Assembly: GCF_027789125.1 (NCBI RefSeq)
Contig: NZ_JAQFVF010000038.1
Location: 34,835-98,834, forward strand
Direction of reading: 5' to 3'
DNA length: 64,000 bases
Origin: Paenibacillus aestuarii
Lineage (GTDB): Bacteria; Bacillota; Bacilli; Paenibacillales; NBRC-103111
The notes beneath the pieces were generated by a model, which worked only from the letters and a program-made list of their open reading frames with translations, made no database searches and was not told the origin of the DNA. Below, in pieces: positions 51,053-59,978 of this stretch. The position numbers were made by a program, and so were the translations under genes. How positions within the stretch are numbered: position 1 is the stretch's first letter; each line of letters opens with the position of its first letter.

Positions 51053-52122
51053 ATGATCGTTCAACCGCAAGTATCCGTTGGAAGCTTTCAGCACTATGCA
51101 GCGTTCTCGCCTTAGTTGTATTCATTTTGACTACAGCCACGTTTCTGATTATTTTCGATTTGACACTGCGTGTGATCCTCTTAGTCGAATGGCTCAATAT
51201 CCCTGTTATGCTGTGGATTGGCTTTTTCGTCGTCATGTTGGGGGCGTTCGTTGGACATTCCATCGCGAGAAAGATGAAAGTACGTTTGGAAGAACTCGGT
51301 GACGCGGTATATAAATTTGGAAGAGGGCGCTACGGCCACAGGCTTCAAATCGATGTCAATCGCAGACAAGATGAGATTGGGTTGATAGGTCTGCATTTAA
51401 ACGAGATGGCTGAACAAATTGAACGGCAAGTTGCTTCTCTCCAAAAGTTATCGGCTGAGAAAGCGGAGCTTTTGGAGCGTTCAAATCGGACCGTTGTATT
51501 GGAGGAGAGGCAACGGATTGCTCGAGATCTTCATGACGCGGTAAGCCAGCAACTGTTTGCGATATCGATGATGACTGCAGCGATACTTGAAAGTGATGAA
51601 CTTGGCGAAGGAAAGCTGCGGAAAAGAATCGCCGCTGTGGAGAATCTGGCTGAGACAGCGCAGAGCGAGATGAGGGCACTGCTTATGCAGCTCCGTCCGC
51701 CGACATTGGCTGGCAAAAGCTTAAATGAAGCTATAGAGCAGTTCCTTCTTGAATGCGTGGAAAAGCAGCAACAGATCAAGCTGCGTTGGGAGCTGGCAGA
51801 TCATCTTCCCGAACTTTCCAAGGGGATTGAAGATCACTTGTTCCGGATGGTACAAGAGGGCATGTCCAATGTCTTGCGTCACTCTCAGGCTACTTCGGCG
51901 TCAGTTAAGCTTCGTGTTGTGGACAGCCGCATGCTTCATTTGAGAGTGACTGATAATGGCATTGGCTTTGAGACCGGTGATGTAAAAGACACATCTTACG
52001 GATTGAAGACTCTGCAAGAGCGGGCAAACGAAATCGGCGGGGTCGTCGATTTCGTGTCAGCGCCGGGGAAAGGGACGCAAGTTGATGTAAAAGTGCCTAT
52101 TGTGAGTACAGAGGGGAGATAG
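51049..52122 (+). CDS. liaS: LiaS-like sensor histidine kinase
   Basis: 357 residues. Two membrane helices with almost no outside loop (intramembrane-sensing type), HAMP, a HisKA_3 dimerisation domain with the phospho-His in RQRIARDLHDAVSQQLFA, and an ATPase domain with VQEGMSNVLRHS, VTDNGIGFE and YGLKTLQERA. This matches LiaS, the kinase that answers to lipid-II cycle antibiotics. Coupled to liaF upstream and followed by the regulator after 4 bp. Confidence 0.9.
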   Translation: MNDRSTASIRWKLSALCSVLALVVFILTTATFLIIFDLTLRVILLVEWLNIPVMLWIGFFVVMLGAFVGHSIARKMKVRLEELGDAVYKFGRGRYGHRLQIDVNRRQDEIGLIGLHLNEMAEQIERQVASLQKLSAEKAELLERSNRTVVLEERQRIARDLHDAVSQQLFAISMMTAAILESDELGEGKLRKRIAAVENLAETAQSEMRALLMQLRPPTLAGKSLNEAIEQFLLECVEKQQQIKLRWELADHLPELSKGIEDHLFRMVQEGMSNVLRHSQATSASVKLRVVDSRMLHLRVTDNGIGFETGDVKDTSYGLKTLQERANEIGGVVDFVSAPGKGTQVDVKVPIVSTEGR

Positions 52123-52126
52123 GGCC

Positions 52127-52759
52127 TTGATACGTGTATTATTGATCGATGATCACGAAATGGTACGAATGGGGCTGGCTGCTTATTTAGACACGCAACC
52201 AGATATTGATGTGGTAGGGGAAGCAGGAAACGGAGCAGAAGGTGTGCGAGTCGCCGCGGAGTTAAACCCGGACGTGATTCTGATGGATCTGGTTATGGAG
52301 GTCATGAATGGGATTGAAGCTACACGGGAGATCGTAAAAAAAAGGCCGTCAGCGAAAATCATCGTTCTTACTAGCTTTATGGACGATGATAAAGTGTATC
52401 CTGTGTTGGAAGCGGGTGCATTGAGCTATTTGCTTAAGACAACGAAGGCTAAAGAGATTGCGGATGCGATTCGCGCCGCTGCAAAGGGCGAGCCAGTATT
52501 AGAAGCCAAAGTGACGGGTAAGGTACTTTCACGAATGCGCAGCACTGCAGAAGAGCGGCGCCCACATGAGGAGCTGACAGCTAGAGAACTGGAAGTGTTG
52601 CAACTCATTGCCGAAGGCAGGACAAATACGGAAATTGCTGACGAGTTAAGCATAGCGATAAAGACAGTTAAAACGCACATTACAAATATTTTGGCCAAGC
52701 TGGAGGTTGACGATCGGACTCAGGCGGCGGTGTATGCACATAAGAATGGGCTAGTGTAG
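52127..52759 (+). CDS. liaR: LiaR-like response regulator (NarL family)
   Basis: 210 residues from a TTG (GAGGGGAGATAGGGCC upstream). Receiver: LIDDHEMVR, phospho-Asp in VILMDLVMEVMNG, Thr in VLTSFMDD, Lys in YLLKTTKAKE. The LuxR-type helix-turn-helix is ELTARELEVLQLIAEGRTNT with EIADELSIAIKTVKTHI. Likely target: its own operon and the divergent PAP2 operon through the palindrome at 49084. Confidence 0.92.
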   Translation: MIRVLLIDDHEMVRMGLAAYLDTQPDIDVVGEAGNGAEGVRVAAELNPDVILMDLVMEVMNGIEATREIVKKRPSAKIIVLTSFMDDDKVYPVLEAGALSYLLKTTKAKEIADAIRAAAKGEPVLEAKVTGKVLSRMRSTAEERRPHEELTARELEVLQLIAEGRTNTEIADELSIAIKTVKTHITNILAKLEVDDRTQAAVYAHKNGLV

Positions 52760-52850
52760 GAGTGAGCGAAAGCGCACGCTTCCGTTCTTCACTGCGAAGC
52801 AGCGACTGTTTGTACGCTGAAACATAGAGATGATCTTTATCAGTTTACTA

Positions 52851-52887
52851 AAAAAAAGGATGTCTGAATTCAGACATCCTTTTTTTT
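52851..52887. terminator. Perfect palindromic bidirectional terminator
   Basis: AAAAAAAGGATGTCTGAA pairs exactly with its mirror to 52887, T tracts on both sides. Between convergent genes. Confidence 0.92.
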
Positions 52888-54517
52888 AGTTATTTTCTCT
52901 TTTTAAAACAGCGAGCGAAGAGTAAATTGCAGAAATGCTCTTGCCGGTGTCAAATTTGCTTGACCGGGCGGCAGCCAAGACCACATCGATTGTTCCATCT
53001 ATTTGGGTCCATGTTTTACCATCCGCTTTCCTAAGCTTAGGCTCCGACGTATCCCATTGATGTTCTAGATCGTCTGCTCCCTTTTTCACCGCGGCAAAGT
53101 CATTAGAGCTAATATCGTTTAGCATGTCATTTTCGATTTTAATAAAATCTGTTAACTGACCGGCTAATTTATTATGTGAAGCAGCATCTTGTGATTTTCC
53201 TTTCTCTGTTGACGCTTCGGTCTGTGACTTTTCAGCAGGGGTAGGTGTTGGCGAAGAATCATTTTGCGTTGCTGCTGAGTGATTTGCATCATTTAAAGTA
53301 CCGAGTGAATTGTTCAGTGCAGCTTTGGATTTGCTGGCATCAGGGCTACTTGAACGTGTTGCAGCTAATACGATATCAACTGTTCCATCAATTTGAGTCC
53401 AGGCTTTGCCATCTAATTTTCTGAGCTTAGGCTCAGCAGCATCCCATTGATGTTCCAAATCATCAGCTCCTTTTTTCGCCGAAGCAAAGTCATTGGAAGC
53501 AATATTATTTAACATATCGTTTTCAATTTTAATAAAATCAGTTAACTGACCAGCTAGTTTATTAGCTTGTGATTGGTTGTCCGATCCAATGGATTGTGAA
53601 GAAGCTGCTGTTGATGTAGATGAAATATGATTGCTTAATTCAATATAACCACCTATACCAACGACTAAGAATATGCACAATACCGCGATTGTTTGAGTCA
53701 GAACATTTTTCTTATTTCGATTTGGCTCATCCGTTTGTGGCATCTCATTCTTTACTGTCACATCAAGTTTTGTTACAGCAAGAAAAACAATTATCACTAA
53801 GATCGCAAGAAGAAAAATGATACTCGTTACAGTTGTCCCCAAACCTAATGCGCCATTCGCTTTAGGTTGAGATAAATAGTCGCCCAAAGATGCTCCAAGT
53901 GGTCGGGTTAGAATATACGCAATCCAGAATGCTAAGATTCCGTCAAGCTTCAAGTATTTCCAAGCTAAGAAAACACAAGCATTAATAAAGAGGACTGCTA
54001 ATCCAGTGTTAAGATATCCTAGACCGAGTTGTTCGGAAAATAAGTCCCCGACAGCTGTTCCCAGAGCAAATGTGAAAAGAATAGTAAGCCAATAGTAAAC
54101 CTCTCTTTTTCTTGTATAAATCGAATGGATCGAAAGTGTTTTTTCACTTAGATACCACAACAGAAAAACAACACCAAGCAGTACGGAAAATACGATCGTA
54201 CTTACTTCAAGTGGTACGCCGATATTGTCTGTCAAGTTATCGGTAACTAACGTCCCGAATACGCTAATCAGCACGACCGTCAACCAATAGAGGCTGGGAA
54301 CATATTTCGTTGCTTTGAATTGAAATATCAGTACGAAGAAAAATGCTAATCCCATAATGATGGTTGTAACAGATAAACCAAATCCAAGATTGAAATTAAT
54401 GAAATCAGCAAAGGTTTCTCCAACCGTCGTGCATAATACCTTGATGATCCAAAAGAAAATAGTAACTTGCGGCACTTTATTAAGTAGGATTTTTAGCTTA
54501 CTTTGGTTTAATTCCAT
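52886..54517 (-). CDS. COG4705 membrane protein fused to a duplicated extracytoplasmic domain
   Basis: 543 residues from the ATG at 54517 (AAAGGAAA upstream; 54568 would be out of family). Residues ~1-260 are a COG4705 membrane domain (KVPQVTIFFWIIKVLCTTVGE; ILTRPLGASLGDYL). After one more helix (near 280-300) and a Ser/Gln linker come two nearly identical ~95-residue repeats, each starting KLAGQLTDFIKIENDMLN and containing DDLEHQWD, EPKLRK, TQIDGT and DIVLAA. A Thr/Pro/Ser/Glu linker separates them. The repeats are helical and lie on the side of the membrane opposite the DNA; they may bind a ligand or metal. I know no such fusion. Confidence 0.8.
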   Translation of the reverse strand: MELNQSKLKILLNKVPQVTIFFWIIKVLCTTVGETFADFINFNLGFGLSVTTIIMGLAFFFVLIFQFKATKYVPSLYWLTVVLISVFGTLVTDNLTDNIGVPLEVSTIVFSVLLGVVFLLWYLSEKTLSIHSIYTRKREVYYWLTILFTFALGTAVGDLFSEQLGLGYLNTGLAVLFINACVFLAWKYLKLDGILAFWIAYILTRPLGASLGDYLSQPKANGALGLGTTVTSIIFLLAILVIIVFLAVTKLDVTVKNEMPQTDEPNRNKKNVLTQTIAVLCIFLVVGIGGYIELSNHISSTSTAASSQSIGSDNQSQANKLAGQLTDFIKIENDMLNNIASNDFASAKKGADDLEHQWDAAEPKLRKLDGKAWTQIDGTVDIVLAATRSSSPDASKSKAALNNSLGTLNDANHSAATQNDSSPTPTPAEKSQTEASTEKGKSQDAASHNKLAGQLTDFIKIENDMLNDISSNDFAAVKKGADDLEHQWDTSEPKLRKADGKTWTQIDGTIDVVLAAARSSKFDTGKSISAIYSSLAVLKRENN

Positions 54518-54595
54518 ACTCAGTTTCCTTTCGTATAAGTGGTTTCCCACCATATATTTTGATATCACTTTAATCTATCCAAATGAGAAAACAAT

Positions 54596-54627
54596 GAAAA
54601 AGATCGAGCAGTATGTCATGCTCGACC
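54596..54627 (-). terminator. Terminator of the glycosyltransferase gene at 54703
   Basis: On the minus strand GGTCGAGCA and TGCTCGATC pair around 8 nt, followed by TTTTTC. A second small palindrome, AGACCAGCGTGGTCT, lies at 54638-54652. Confidence 0.75.
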
Positions 54628-54702
54628 TTGGCATATTAGACCAGCGTGGTCTCAATTGGATAAATGAGAGAAAAAAATCATTTAGGGTGGGGGTACATCT
54701 TT

Positions 54703-55797
54703 TTAACGTTTTGAAGCGTAAATTCCAGTCAACTGCTTTGCCGTCAAACGCCAACTGAATCGTTGTTGTACATCAATGCGAGCTTGTCTGACAAGTTTTT
54801 TAGCTTTTTTCCTATTGCGAGCAATAATTAAGATTTGTTTGGCAAAGGCAGAGGGGCTCGTATACTTCGTTACTAATAGTCCATTTCGCTGATGTTGAAT
54901 AATTTCCGGTATACCCCCATTGCGTGACGCGACCACTGGCGTGCCGGAAGCCATGGCTTCAACATTTACTAGACCGAAGGCCTCATGACGTTGAGACGGG
55001 CATACAAAGCAATCACCGGAGTTATAGAACCTTGGCATGCTGCGGCGAGAAACGTATCCTTTAAAGGTTACAGGAATTTTCAACTTGGAGGCGAGGCGTC
55101 TTAGATGCAGCCTATAGCTCGGGTCACCGGTACCACCGGCAATAGAAAGCCTGGCATTTGGCACAGTTTTTCTTACGATTTTGACTGCTTTTATTAAAAC
55201 GGGAATTCCTTTACGAGGTATCAGTCTCCCGGCAAATAGAATCACGAACGAGCGGCCTTTTGCTTTCCGCATTTTACGAGGGCGAAAGGCATGCAAGTCA
55301 ACGCCAAGATGAACAAATCGCACTTTGTGACTTTGCGATGGGAATGTCTTTATTAGATAACTACGCAAAGAACGACTGTTCCCGATAATCAAATTTGCAT
55401 ATTTGAGATCGGAAGCAGCCTGCCGGACTGAGGTCATTGGAGGCGAGATGAATGTTGTGGAGTGAAGAAATAGGGAGATTTTGGAGTGTGGGAACGTTCT
55501 TCGAATGACAGGGATAAAGCGAGGACGATTATCGATCTGAATCACATCATAACGGTGGTATCTGATGTACTGCAGCACGTTGTTTAAGTATGCTTTTTTG
55601 GTCGAACCTGGGACACGAATGATAGTAATATGCCCGTGAATACTTTTCTTTGGGAAACCGGAGCGCCAACGACTTACAATCGTCACAGAATGCTTGGATG
55701 ATATTTTTTTTGCAATTTGAAAAATACAGTGTTCGACAGATCCTCCTACTGGTGGAGGGACTGGGATTTGCTCTGGGGCAATAATTAAAATCCGCAA
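54703..55797 (-). CDS. GT4-family glycosyltransferase
   Basis: 364 residues from a TTG at 55797, chosen because GGAAGGTGG is seven bases upstream. N-terminal PEQIPVPPPVGGSVEHCIFQ, then a segment reading DVIQIDNRPRFIPV. C-terminal LFAGRLIPRKGIPVLI, PSQRHEAFGLVNVEAMASG (EX7E) and TPVVASRNGGIPEI. Very basic, like the enzyme at 44242. It probably acts in the same surface glycan route. Stands alone, divergent from the RpiR-type regulator. Confidence 0.86.
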   Translation of the reverse strand: MRILIIAPEQIPVPPPVGGSVEHCIFQIAKKISSKHSVTIVSRWRSGFPKKSIHGHITIIRVPGSTKKAYLNNVLQYIRYHRYDVIQIDNRPRFIPVIRRTFPHSKISLFLHSTTFISPPMTSVRQAASDLKYANLIIGNSRSLRSYLIKTFPSQSHKVRFVHLGVDLHAFRPRKMRKAKGRSFVILFAGRLIPRKGIPVLIKAVKIVRKTVPNARLSIAGGTGDPSYRLHLRRLASKLKIPVTFKGYVSRRSMPRFYNSGDCFVCPSQRHEAFGLVNVEAMASGTPVVASRNGGIPEIIQHQRNGLLVTKYTSPSAFAKQILIIARNRKKAKKLVRQARIDVQQRFSWRLTAKQLTGIYASKR

Positions 55798-55934
55798 ATG
55801 AATTACCACCTTCCAAATCACTGGATAATTCTTCGGATTATCGTATTCATCGAGGACAAATATATATTGGTGTATAGACTAGTAATCGTATTAATTAATC
55901 TTAATTTTCGCTTGGTTAAAAGTCACCATGATAG

Positions 55935-55964
55935 AAGAGCAGTGAATATGCAGAAACTGCTCTT
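55935..55964. promoter_or_regulatory. Hairpin in the intergenic region
   Basis: AAGAGCAGT (55935-55943) pairs exactly with ACTGCTCTT (55956-55964), T-rich after it. It has no gene directly upstream, so it may be a leader hairpin of the regulator gene or a leftover terminator. Confidence 0.4.
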
Positions 55965-56068
55965 TTAAGTTGAATTTTTTATTAATCCTATGGGTATCTT
56001 TGGTTTGTTGAACTATAATGAGTTCATTGCCACAGTTTTATTCTCATGGATGAAAGGGAAGATCTTTG

Positions 56069-56905
56069 ATGAAGAACATATTTAATTGGGATACTCACAA
56101 ATTATCCACCACTCAAAAAAATATTGCAGATTTTATTGAAAAAAATATAGATAGACTGCCTTACATGAATGAGAAAGATATCGCCGCAGAAGTGCCGACG
56201 AGTATCGCTTCGATTTCTCGTTTCTGGAGCGCTGTTGGCATTGCGAATTTGAAGGAGCTCAAGAGCAGTCTACGTGACTTGGATGTAAGTAATCCGGCCA
56301 AAAAAATGAGCAATATATTTAATAAAATTTCTGACGGCGATCTTCTAGGGGATATGTTGGAACGGACGGCGGGATATTTGCGAGATACCTCATATAAACT
56401 ATCTAGAGACAGTTTCAATCTTGCTGTTGACGCGATGTCGCAAGCGAAGAGAATTTATGTATTCGCTCCGGGGCCATCAGAAGGGCTTGGAAGCTTGTTA
56501 CAGTTTCGTTTGAATCGTTTTGGTGTCGATATTCAAATCATACCCAAGAGTGGAATTGAAGTATACGAAGCAATGATTCATCTGTCACCGGAGGATGTAA
56601 TCGTTTTATTCGGCTTTTTTAAGATCGCTCCGGAGATTCAAGTTATTCTTGATTATGCTAAAGAATTAAAGTGTCCTACGGTGGTCATAACAGATCGACT
56701 TGTCTCCGACCTAAACGATCATTCTACAGTTGTCCTCTATGTTTGCCGTGGCGAATTGTGGGAGTTCCATTCTATGGTGGCCCCTACCGCAGTCGTTGAA
56801 AGTCTGATTATTGCCGTTGGATTTCGCATTGAGAAGCAAGCACTTGCCAATTTGGAATCACTTCAAAACTTACGGCGCCGCTTCTCAAACCAATTAGCCA
56901 AGTAA
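56069..56905 (+). CDS. MurR/RpiR-family transcriptional regulator
   Basis: 278 residues from the ATG at 56069 (AAAGGGAAG upstream). N-terminal helix-turn-helix: STTQKNIADFIEKNIDRLPY, NEKDIAAEVPTSIASISRF. C-terminal SIS domain: AKRIYVFAPGPSEGLGSLLQ, VIVLFGFFKIAPEIQV, VVITDRLVSDL. SIS domains bind phosphosugars in this family. It lies just before the ABC transporter operon, which it likely controls. That fits poorly with an iron-type importer and better with a sugar-phosphate or organophosphonate substrate. Confidence 0.88.
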   Translation: MKNIFNWDTHKLSTTQKNIADFIEKNIDRLPYMNEKDIAAEVPTSIASISRFWSAVGIANLKELKSSLRDLDVSNPAKKMSNIFNKISDGDLLGDMLERTAGYLRDTSYKLSRDSFNLAVDAMSQAKRIYVFAPGPSEGLGSLLQFRLNRFGVDIQIIPKSGIEVYEAMIHLSPEDVIVLFGFFKIAPEIQVILDYAKELKCPTVVITDRLVSDLNDHSTVVLYVCRGELWEFHSMVAPTAVVESLIIAVGFRIEKQALANLESLQNLRRRFSNQLAK

Positions 56906-56966
56906 TATGAAAGGGATCTAGATATGTTTTCATGGAAAGCTTAACAATAACTTAGAATTACTTTAA

Positions 56967-57006
56967 TGATATTTTAACTATCAAAACTCCTAAAATGATA
57001 TATAAT
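56967..57006 (+). promoter_or_regulatory. Candidate promoter and operator of the ABC importer operon
   Basis: TATAAT at 57001-57006 is a perfect -10. TGATA, seven bases, TATCA (56967-56983) is an inverted repeat over the -35 area, a plausible site for the upstream RpiR regulator. Confidence 0.45.
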
Positions 57007-57051
57007 TTTTCATGTAGAACATTCGTGGAAATGTTTAGGAGGAGAAATCGC

Positions 57052-58170
57052 TTGAAAAAACGATTGGTATTATTCGGTTCGCTCATTAGTATGGTAGCTT
57101 TAATGGTATCTGGCTGTGGTGCAAACAATTCCCCCGTTTCAAGTACATCTGCAACTCCAGGAACAAGTACACCTGCTGCGAGCAACTCCACTGTTCAAAC
57201 TTCTGAGAACTCATCCGCAGGCGCTAAGGAACTCGTCGTATATTCGGCTACAGGTTTTGATAAAGCCGTGGTGGATGCGTTCCAGAAGAAAACAGGAATT
57301 ACGGTTAAGCTTGTTCAAGATTCCACGGGTCCCTTACTCGCAAAGGTAACTGCTGAAAAAAGTAATCCGCAATGGGATATCATCTGGGCTGATGGCGCAC
57401 CTAGCATGCAAGGCTTAGATAATGAAGGTATGCTGCTTAAGGATTATACTCCGGCTAACTCAGCCAATTATACGGATATTGGAAAGAAGTTAGTACCGAC
57501 TGACCATGCGTACGCACCGGTAACCATTACAGCTGCAGGCGCAATCGGTTATAACTCGCAACTTGTGAAAGACTCTGAAGTGCCGAAGGACTGGACGGAT
57601 TTGCTGAAGCCAGAAAATAAAGGCGTTGTAGCCATGAACAACCCTAGCATTTCCGGACCGACTTATTCGGCGGTCCTTGGTTTAATGAATCTTCAAGGCG
57701 GAATCCCTCAAGGCGAAGATTTCTTTAAGAAGTTCAAAGCGAACGGTTTGAACGTATTTGACTCCAATGGCCCAACGCTTACCAACCTACTAAAGGGTAC
57801 AGTCAAGTTTGCTATCGCTCAGGATTCCGCGATCCTGAACAAAATGAAGGACCCGAATAACCCAATTAAAATTGTATATCCTGCTTCGGGAGTTTCGACG
57901 CTAAGCAACAACATTGCCATTGATGTTAAAGCCCCTCATGTTGAAGCCGCAAAACAGTTTGTTGATTATGTACTAAGTGCCGAAGCGCAACAGATAGCCC
58001 AAACCGTTGATTCTGGTGATGCGCTGTTCGAATCCATTATCAAGGATGCACCCACGAAAGCAGGTCTGCGCCCTGACGGTATCAAGTGGAATACGTTAGA
58101 TCCAGTCGATGGCGCCTCGCACGAGACCGAAGTCAAGACTTGGTTTACTAAGAATATTGTTCAGAACTAG
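57052..58170 (+). CDS. ABC importer solute-binding lipoprotein (iron/2-aminoethylphosphonate type)
   Basis: 372 residues from a TTG at 57052 (AGGAGGAG six bases upstream). A lipobox LMVSGC near residue 20 anchors it outside. After a Thr/Ser linker: ELVVYSATGFDKAVVDAFQK, WDIIWADGAPSM, TITAAGAIGYNSQLV and the end HETEVKTWFTKN. This is the family 1/6 solute-binding protein group that includes FbpA/AfuA iron and PhnS phosphonate proteins. The iron-binding Tyr pair is not clear, which favours a non-iron ligand. First gene of a five-gene operon. Confidence 0.85.
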   Translation: MKKRLVLFGSLISMVALMVSGCGANNSPVSSTSATPGTSTPAASNSTVQTSENSSAGAKELVVYSATGFDKAVVDAFQKKTGITVKLVQDSTGPLLAKVTAEKSNPQWDIIWADGAPSMQGLDNEGMLLKDYTPANSANYTDIGKKLVPTDHAYAPVTITAAGAIGYNSQLVKDSEVPKDWTDLLKPENKGVVAMNNPSISGPTYSAVLGLMNLQGGIPQGEDFFKKFKANGLNVFDSNGPTLTNLLKGTVKFAIAQDSAILNKMKDPNNPIKIVYPASGVSTLSNNIAIDVKAPHVEAAKQFVDYVLSAEAQQIAQTVDSGDALFESIIKDAPTKAGLRPDGIKWNTLDPVDGASHETEVKTWFTKNIVQN

Positions 58171-58171
58171 A

Positions 58172-59977
58172 TTGAGCAAAGCCCAGCTTCACAAGCTTTT
58201 GCTGATATGGCCTAGTATTCTCGTGCTACTAGGCCTTATTGCATACCCTCTTGGAACGATTCTGCTGCAGAGTCTATTCCCAAAGCTGATGGAGCAAGGC
58301 TTTGCAAACATATCTTTACAATCTTTTGCCACAATTTTTAGAGATGACTACACGTACAAGTCGATTCTGGATGCTTTATTATTTGGTGGTGCTACAGCAG
58401 TGATTAGCTCTATACTAGGCACCTTTTTAGCCGTTCTGGTTTATCGTAATCAAGTACATGGAGTAAAATTAATTGCTTTATTAATATGGCTTGTGTTCTT
58501 CACGCCATCTTATCTGATCGCTGAAGGCTGGGTCTTAATGATGCAGCGCAAAGGTATCCTAAGTGAGATCTTCGGTATTCCGTTAGGGGGATTCGATTGG
58601 TTTTTCACACCTGCCGGTTTGATACTGGCGATGTCCTTTCGTATATTTCCCGTTATTTTTTTCTCAGTCTTAACAGGCTTAAGGGGACTAGGACCTGATT
58701 ACGAAGAAGCTGCCAGGACAGTGGGAGCCAATTCACTGAGCATCTGGATGAAAATCAATATCCCATTGTTGTTCCCATCTATTTTAGCTGGAGCGACAAT
58801 CACCTTTGCTGAATCGGTAAGCGATTTCGGATTCGCCTCCGCTTTTGTACCCAATTCGCATATTCCGTTGTTGACATATTCCATATATAAGGCTTTGAGT
58901 TTGAGCCCTGTCGACTTCTCGCAGGTGGGAGCTCTGTCCATTGTATTAATCGCAATCATTGCGTTGGCGATGTGGGGTCAGAAGTGGATACTCGGCAAAG
59001 GGTCTTACAGCACCGTGAAAAATCAAATTAGACCTTACCGATCGACGCGCAAAAAGACGATTGCAACATCATTGGTCGCATATGTATTCCTGTTTATCGC
59101 GTTGGCAATGCCGCTTAGCGGGATCTTGATCAGCTCGTTTATGAAAAATTCGGCAAGAGGAATTCACTTGGCGAACCTAACTTTGCACAATTATGCGGAA
59201 GCTCTAAAGTTTGGAAGTGCATCCTACCAGGCCTTACTGAGATCGCTGCTCCTCGGACTTGGAACAGCAATTGTCGCGTCACTCCTTGCCATTGGCTTGG
59301 CTTTCGTCATCCAGCGGGGGCAAGGATTCAGCACCAAGGTGCTCTACGTGCTTACGATGTCTACGCTTGCCATTCCGGGCATCGTACTAGCCGCCGGCTA
59401 CGTATTCTCGTGGAATGCTCCTTATCTGGTTCCGTTCCACTTAAATTTGTACGGCACGATGTTTTGTGTGTTTCTAGCCTATATCGCCGGTTCATTACCC
59501 AATGCGATTCGACTCCAAATCGCAGCAATTACCCAAATAAGCCCTTCTCTATTAAGTGCTGGACAGGTTAGCGGAGCAGGACTATTCACTTTGTTTCGCA
59601 AAATTTTGTTCCCCTTGGTTTCGGGGACCGTATCCGCAACCTTATATCTCATTTTTAGCCATTTGATTTTTGAGTTGCCTGTTTCCGAGTTACTGTATCC
59701 TCCCGGCCGACCTGTTTTCCCTGTACAAATCATACATTTTTACAATGATTTGCAGGTGGAGAAAGGAGCCGCGCTTACGATATTAGGTGTAGTTTTGGTA
59801 CTTCTTATTTATGGTGCAGGGCAACAACTTGCACTCGTCTATAAGAACGTTAAGAGAAGCTATTCAGATCGAATGATGCGCGAGTTATTGAACAAGCGAA
59901 TCAATAGAGGATATGCAACAGATTCTTTATCAGGCTCGGCAGCAATCCATCTGGATGTGGAAAGGCAGGTGCTTTAA
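58172..59977 (+). CDS. Two-domain ABC permease (FbpB-type)
   Basis: 601 residues, about twelve membrane segments, two fused permease halves as in FbpB/ThiP. The first ATPase-contact loop is YEEAARTVGANSLSIWMKIN near residue 195, the second LLSAGQVSGAGLFTLFRKIL near 470. The start TTG at 58172 is one base after the previous stop, without a clear SD, so translation is probably coupled; this is the least certain part. The ATPase gene begins 1 bp after the stop. Confidence 0.87.
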   Translation: MSKAQLHKLLLIWPSILVLLGLIAYPLGTILLQSLFPKLMEQGFANISLQSFATIFRDDYTYKSILDALLFGGATAVISSILGTFLAVLVYRNQVHGVKLIALLIWLVFFTPSYLIAEGWVLMMQRKGILSEIFGIPLGGFDWFFTPAGLILAMSFRIFPVIFFSVLTGLRGLGPDYEEAARTVGANSLSIWMKINIPLLFPSILAGATITFAESVSDFGFASAFVPNSHIPLLTYSIYKALSLSPVDFSQVGALSIVLIAIIALAMWGQKWILGKGSYSTVKNQIRPYRSTRKKTIATSLVAYVFLFIALAMPLSGILISSFMKNSARGIHLANLTLHNYAEALKFGSASYQALLRSLLLGLGTAIVASLLAIGLAFVIQRGQGFSTKVLYVLTMSTLAIPGIVLAAGYVFSWNAPYLVPFHLNLYGTMFCVFLAYIAGSLPNAIRLQIAAITQISPSLLSAGQVSGAGLFTLFRKILFPLVSGTVSATLYLIFSHLIFELPVSELLYPPGRPVFPVQIIHFYNDLQVEKGAALTILGVVLVLLIYGAGQQLALVYKNVKRSYSDRMMRELLNKRINRGYATDSLSGSAAIHLDVERQVL

Positions 59978-59978
59978 G

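Noticed and set aside
54357..54758. 133-codon plus-strand frame
   Set aside because: It lies antisense to the start of the COG4705 fusion gene and crosses the minus-strand terminator. No homology pattern.
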